Assembly (NCBI RefSeq): GCF_900091495.1
Contig: NZ_LT607413.1
Location: 6,091,001 to 6,155,000 of the forward strand
DNA: 64,000 nt
Direction: 5' to 3'
Origin: Micromonospora echinospora
Lineage (GTDB): Bacteria; Actinomycetota; Actinomycetes; Mycobacteriales; Micromonosporaceae
The notes under the pieces are model-generated. The model ran no database searches, was not told the origin of the DNA, and saw nothing but the letters and a program-made list of their open reading frames with translations. The position numbers and the translations under genes were made by a program. This document shows positions 60,540 to 64,000 of the stretch, piece after piece; position 1 is the first letter of the stretch; each line of letters begins with the position of its first letter.

Positions 60540-61577
60540 ATGCGCCTCTCCCGGTTACTCACCGGAATCGTCGCGGTCACCACCACGCTCGCGCTCGCCG
60601 CGTGCGGCGGATCGTCCGACACCGACGAGACGCCCGCCGCGTCCGGAAACGCGACGACGACGTTCCCCCTGACGATCACCCACGCCCTGGGCACCACCAC
60701 GATCGAGAAGAAGCCCGAGCGGGTCGCCACCGTCAACTGGGCCAACCACGAGGTCCCCCTCGCCCTGGGGATCGTCCCGGTCGGCTACGCCAAGGCCAAC
60801 TTCGGCGACGAGGACGGCGACGGCCTGCTGCCCTGGGACGCCGCCAAGCTCAAGGAACTCGGCGCGTCGACACCCGTGCTGTTCGACGAGACCGACGGCA
60901 TCGACTTCGAGGCGGTGGCGAACACCAAGCCGGACGTCATCCTGGCCGCTTACTCCGGTCTGACCAAGCAGGACTACGACACCCTGACGAAGATCGCGCC
61001 GGTCGTCGCGTATCCGCAGGCGCCCTGGGCCACGTCGTGGCGCGACAGCATCAAGCTGGAGAGCCAGGCCCTCGGCCTGGCCGCCGAGGGCGACGCGCTG
61101 ATCGCGAAGATCGAGAAGCAGATGAAGGACGAGGCGGCGCGCTACCCGAAGCTGGCCGGCAAGTCGGTGATGTTCCTGACCCATCTCGATTCGACCGATC
61201 TAAGCAAGATCAGCTTCTACACCACGCACGATACCCGGGCCCAGTTCTTCAACGACCTCGGCATGAAGCATCCGGAGAGCATCGCGAAGGCCTCCGCGAC
61301 AACCAAGGAGTTCAGCCTCACGCAGAGCGCGGAGCAGGTACAGAACCTCAGTGATGTGGACATCATCGTCACCTACGGTGACGCCGAGGGCAAGACGCTG
61401 GCCGCGTTGCAGAAGGACCCACTGCTCTCCAAGATCCCGGCGATCAAGCGGGGCTCGTTCGTCTCGCTTCCGGACAGCACCCCGGTCGCCACCGCCGCCA
61501 ACCCGACGCCGCTCGCCGTGTCGTTCGTGCTCAAGGACTACGTCGAACTGCTCGCCGCCGCCGCCGACAAGATCTGA
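60540..61577 (+). CDS. Iron-siderophore ABC importer substrate-binding lipoprotein
   Basis: 345 residues. Lipobox LAAC (Cys22). FepB/FhuD-type fold: ITHALGTTTIEKKPERVATVNWANHEVPLALGIVPVG, KPDVILAAYSGLTKQDYDTLTKIAPVVAYP, and the C-terminal lobe from VDIIVTYGDAEGKTL. It has no obvious motif identifying the siderophore. First gene of a FecBCD operon directly behind the iron box. Confidence 0.93.
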   Translation: MRLSRLLTGIVAVTTTLALAACGGSSDTDETPAASGNATTTFPLTITHALGTTTIEKKPERVATVNWANHEVPLALGIVPVGYAKANFGDEDGDGLLPWDAAKLKELGASTPVLFDETDGIDFEAVANTKPDVILAAYSGLTKQDYDTLTKIAPVVAYPQAPWATSWRDSIKLESQALGLAAEGDALIAKIEKQMKDEAARYPKLAGKSVMFLTHLDSTDLSKISFYTTHDTRAQFFNDLGMKHPESIAKASATTKEFSLTQSAEQVQNLSDVDIIVTYGDAEGKTLAALQKDPLLSKIPAIKRGSFVSLPDSTPVATAANPTPLAVSFVLKDYVELLAAAADKI

Positions 61578-62617
61578 TGACCACTGCAACCAAGCCCGGG
61601 CCGGACGTCGTTGCCCTGCGACGTCCGGCCCGGGCTCGCCTGGGCTGGCTGCTGGTCGTCCTGGCCGTCCTCGTCCTGGTGATGCTCGCGTCGGTCGCCT
61701 TCGGTTCCCGGATCGTGGGCTGGTCCGACATCACCGCCGCCTTCGGCGGCACCGACGACACGCTCAACCAGGCAGCCGTGGTCAAGCGCATCCCGCGTAC
61801 GGTTCTCGCGGCGCTCGTCGGCGCGGCGTTGGCACTGTCCGGCGCGGTGATGCAGGGCGTCACCCGCAACCCGCTCGCCGACCCGGGCATCCTCGGCGTG
61901 AACATGGGCGCGATGCTGGCGATCGCGGTCGGCATGGTCACCGTCGGCCTGTACACCGCCACGGCGTACATCTGGTTCGCCATCGCCGGCGCGGCCGTGT
62001 CCACCCTCTTCGTCTACGCGGTCGGCTCGATCGGGCGCGCCGGTGCCACCCCGCTGAAGATCGCGCTGGCCGGTGCGGCCACCTCCGCCGCCCTCTCCTC
62101 GCTGGTGGTGGCGGTCGTGCTGCCGCGCGGTGACATCGCCGAGAACTTCCAGTCCTGGCAGGTCGGCGGGGTCGGCGGCGCGACCTGGGAGAGCATCGGC
62201 CAGGTGCTGCCGTTCCTGATCACCGGCCTGGTCATCTGCCTGCTCTGCGCCCGGGCGCTCAACTCGCTGGCCCTCGGCGACGAACTGGCCGCCGGCCTCG
62301 GCGAACGCGTCGCTCTGGTACGCGGGGTCGCCGCTCTCGGCGCGGTGATGCTGTGCGGGGCGGCCACCGCGGTCGCCGGGCCGATCGCGTTCGTCGGCCT
62401 GATCGTCCCGCACCTGTGCCGACTGCTCGTCGGTCTCGACCACCGCTGGCTACTGCCGTTCGTCACGCTCGTCGGGGCCGGGCTGCTGACCGCCGCGGAC
62501 GTCGTCGGTCGGATGGTGAACCGGCCCGACGAGATCGAGGCCGGCATCATCACCGCCCTGATCGGCGCCCCGTTCTTCATCTACGTCGTCCGCCGGCAGA
62601 AGGTACGCGAACTGTGA
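61577..62617 (+). CDS. Iron-siderophore ABC importer permease (FecC/FecD type)
   Basis: 346 residues, TGATG overlap with the upstream gene. About nine to ten TM helices with family blocks RIPRTVLAALVGAALALSGAVMQGVTRNPLADPGILGVNMGA and GPIAFVGLIVPHLCRLLVG. Forms a channel with the next gene. Confidence 0.93.
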   Translation: MTTATKPGPDVVALRRPARARLGWLLVVLAVLVLVMLASVAFGSRIVGWSDITAAFGGTDDTLNQAAVVKRIPRTVLAALVGAALALSGAVMQGVTRNPLADPGILGVNMGAMLAIAVGMVTVGLYTATAYIWFAIAGAAVSTLFVYAVGSIGRAGATPLKIALAGAATSAALSSLVVAVVLPRGDIAENFQSWQVGGVGGATWESIGQVLPFLITGLVICLLCARALNSLALGDELAAGLGERVALVRGVAALGAVMLCGAATAVAGPIAFVGLIVPHLCRLLVGLDHRWLLPFVTLVGAGLLTAADVVGRMVNRPDEIEAGIITALIGAPFFIYVVRRQKVREL

Positions 62618-63636
62618 GCAGCAGGACCCTCGAGGCCGTCACCCGCGGCCGGGTCCGGCGCAGCCGGCGGCGGCACACCGTGCTGGCCGCCCTCGGCGTG
62701 GCGGTGGCGACGATGGTCGTCGTCTCGCTGATGGTCGGGCAAACCTTCTACCCGCCCGGCGACGTGCTGCGGGTGATCCTCGGCGAGACCGTGCCCGGCG
62801 CCTCGTTCACCGTGGGTGAACTCCGTCTGCCCCGTACGGTCCTGGCCCTGGCGGCAGGGCTCTGCTTCGGAATGGGTGGCGTCACCTTCCAGACCATGCT
62901 GCGCAACCCCCTCGCGAGCCCCGACATCATCGGCATCAGCTCGGCCGCGGCCTTCGGCATCATCGTGCTCAACCTCGCTGAGAGCGGCGTCTCGGTCTTT
63001 GCCATCGTCGCCGCACTCGGCGTCGCCGTCATCATCTACGTGCTGTCGTTCAAGGACGGGGTGGCCGGCACCCGGCTCGTGCTGATCGGCATCGGCATCG
63101 CCGCCATGCTCAACAGCGCCACCTCGTACATCCTCAACCAGGCCGGCCAGTGGGACCTGCAGGCCGCGACACGCTGGCTCAACGGCAGCCTCAACGGCTC
63201 CACCTGGGACGAAACCATCCCGGTGTTGATCGCGCTGGCCGTGTTCGGCCCGGTGCTGCTGAGCCAGGCGCGGAACCTGACCATGCTGCAACTCGGGGAC
63301 GACACCGCTGCGGCTCTGGGAACCCGGCTGGAACGTACCCGGTTGGTGTCGATCGTCGCGGCTGTCGGGCTGATCGCGTTCGCCACCTCGGCCACCGGAC
63401 CGATCGCGTTCGTGGCCTTCCTGGCCGGACCGATCGCGGCCCGGCTGACCGGGCCCGGTGGCTCGCTGCTGGTGCCGTCCGGGCTGGTCGGCGCACTGCT
63501 GGTGCTGGTCGCCGACTTTCTCGGCCAGTTCGCCTTCGACACCCGCTTCCCGGTGGGTGTGATCACCGGCGTGCTCGGCGCCCCGTACCTCATCTACCTG
63601 CTCGTCCGCACCAACCGCGCGGGAGGCTCGCTGTGA
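62614..63636 (+). CDS. Iron-siderophore ABC importer permease (FecC/FecD type), second
   Basis: 340 residues from the GTG overlapping the previous stop (GTGA). LRLPRTVLALAAGLCFGMGGVTFQTMLRNPLASPDIIGISSAAA and TGPIAFVAFLAGPIAARLTGPGG are the equivalents of the partner's motifs. Heterodimer partner in the FecBCD-like importer. Confidence 0.93.
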   Translation: MSSRTLEAVTRGRVRRSRRRHTVLAALGVAVATMVVVSLMVGQTFYPPGDVLRVILGETVPGASFTVGELRLPRTVLALAAGLCFGMGGVTFQTMLRNPLASPDIIGISSAAAFGIIVLNLAESGVSVFAIVAALGVAVIIYVLSFKDGVAGTRLVLIGIGIAAMLNSATSYILNQAGQWDLQAATRWLNGSLNGSTWDETIPVLIALAVFGPVLLSQARNLTMLQLGDDTAAALGTRLERTRLVSIVAAVGLIAFATSATGPIAFVAFLAGPIAARLTGPGGSLLVPSGLVGALLVLVADFLGQFAFDTRFPVGVITGVLGAPYLIYLLVRTNRAGGSL

Positions 63637-64000
63637 CCACCGACCATTGCCTGACCGTGGAGAAACTGACCGTCGGCTACGGCGATCGCGCCGTCATCGA
63701 GTCACTCGACCTGCTCGTGCCGCCTGGCAAGATCACCGCCATCGTCGGCGCCAACGCCTGCGGCAAGTCGACGCTGCTGCGGTCGATGTCGCGGTTACTG
63801 GCACCGCGCACCGGTCATGTTCTGCTCGACGGCCGGGAGGTGCACAAGATGCCGGCCAAAGAGCTGGCCCGCACCCTCGGCCTGCTCCCGCAGTCGCCGA
63901 TCGCGCCGGACGGCATCACCGTCGCCGACCTCGTCGGCCGGGGCCGCAACCCGCACCAGCGGATCCTGTCGCGATGGAGCAAGGACGACGACCTCGCGGT
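63633..64000 (+). CDS. Iron-siderophore ABC importer ATPase (FecE/FepC type), partial
   Basis: GTG at 63633 in GTGA overlap; 122 residues visible before the window ends. Walker A GANACGKSTLLRSMSRLL and the Q-loop GLLPQSPIAPDGITVADLV are typical of FepC/FecE ATPases, followed by VGRGRNPHQ, a strong family mark. The signature and Walker B lie beyond the window. Confidence 0.93.
   Translation, partial: MTTDHCLTVEKLTVGYGDRAVIESLDLLVPPGKITAIVGANACGKSTLLRSMSRLLAPRTGHVLLDGREVHKMPAKELARTLGLLPQSPIAPDGITVADLVGRGRNPHQRILSRWSKDDDLA

Overview
The window is high-GC DNA (about 70%) with extreme G/C third positions, many GTG starts, ATGA/GTGA gene overlaps, cell-wall sorting signals, secreted CBM-type proteins, SARP/BTAD and NB-ARC regulators and an IdeR/DmdR-type iron box. 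This points to a filamentous actinobacterium, most probably Micromonosporaceae (Micromonospora-like). No rRNA, complete tRNA or CRISPR array was seen.

Layout. 0-1 kb: N-terminus of a PfaD-like flavin domain, probably the head of an iterative PKS. 1.5-4.5 kb: a secreted protein and a secreted CE1-type esterase. 4.6-7.6 kb: two XRE/TPR regulators, one flanked by two tiny genes. 8.0-21.0 kb: one long minus-strand catabolic operon: GntR regulator, BMP/nucleoside-type ABC importer, then amidohydrolase, bicupin, PEBP, FAD monooxygenase, metallo-beta-lactamase hydrolase, carboxymuconolactone decarboxylase-like protein, hydroxyisobutyrate dehydrogenase-like reductase and aldehyde dehydrogenase. A 15-bp inverted repeat lies in its promoter region. 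21.4-23.6 kb: formaldehyde dehydrogenase-type enzyme and a GlcG/HbpS protein.

23.9-27.3 kb: a compact candidate RiPP cluster. A 39-codon precursor gene is followed by a strong hairpin, a B12-type radical SAM C-methyltransferase, a DUF5825-like protein and a SAM methyltransferase. Superoxide dismutase and a small partner gene follow on the opposite strand.

28.4-42.4 kb: a cobalamin locus with three cobalamin riboswitches. One controls a translationally coupled five-gene operon: a sortase-anchored alpha/alpha-barrel protein, a membrane-tethered DUF4430-like protein, and the T, AA' and S parts of an ECF importer. A second controls soluble secreted paralogues of the first two proteins. A third, divergent riboswitch leads into an oligopeptide/nickel-type ABC importer. 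The alpha-barrel plus DUF4430 pair has the two-domain architecture of animal intrinsic factor/transcobalamin, which suggests a split bacterial B12-capture apparatus.

42.6-44.3 kb: secreted PL9 pectate lyase. 44.8-47.5 kb: a decaying island with an IS5-type fragment, SMI1/KNR4 and Imm22 immunity genes and a frameshifted SMI1 remnant. 47.6-49.3 kb: DUF3618 / holin-like membrane-stress trio. 49.7-56.8 kb: SARP-like regulator divergent from an alpha/beta hydrolase, a secreted trypsin-like protease with CBM2, and an HTH-NB-ARC-TPR regulator. 57.0-64.0 kb: an iron-regulated siderophore locus, with two half-size ABC exporter-fold proteins divergent across an iron box from a FecBCCD-type importer that runs off the window.
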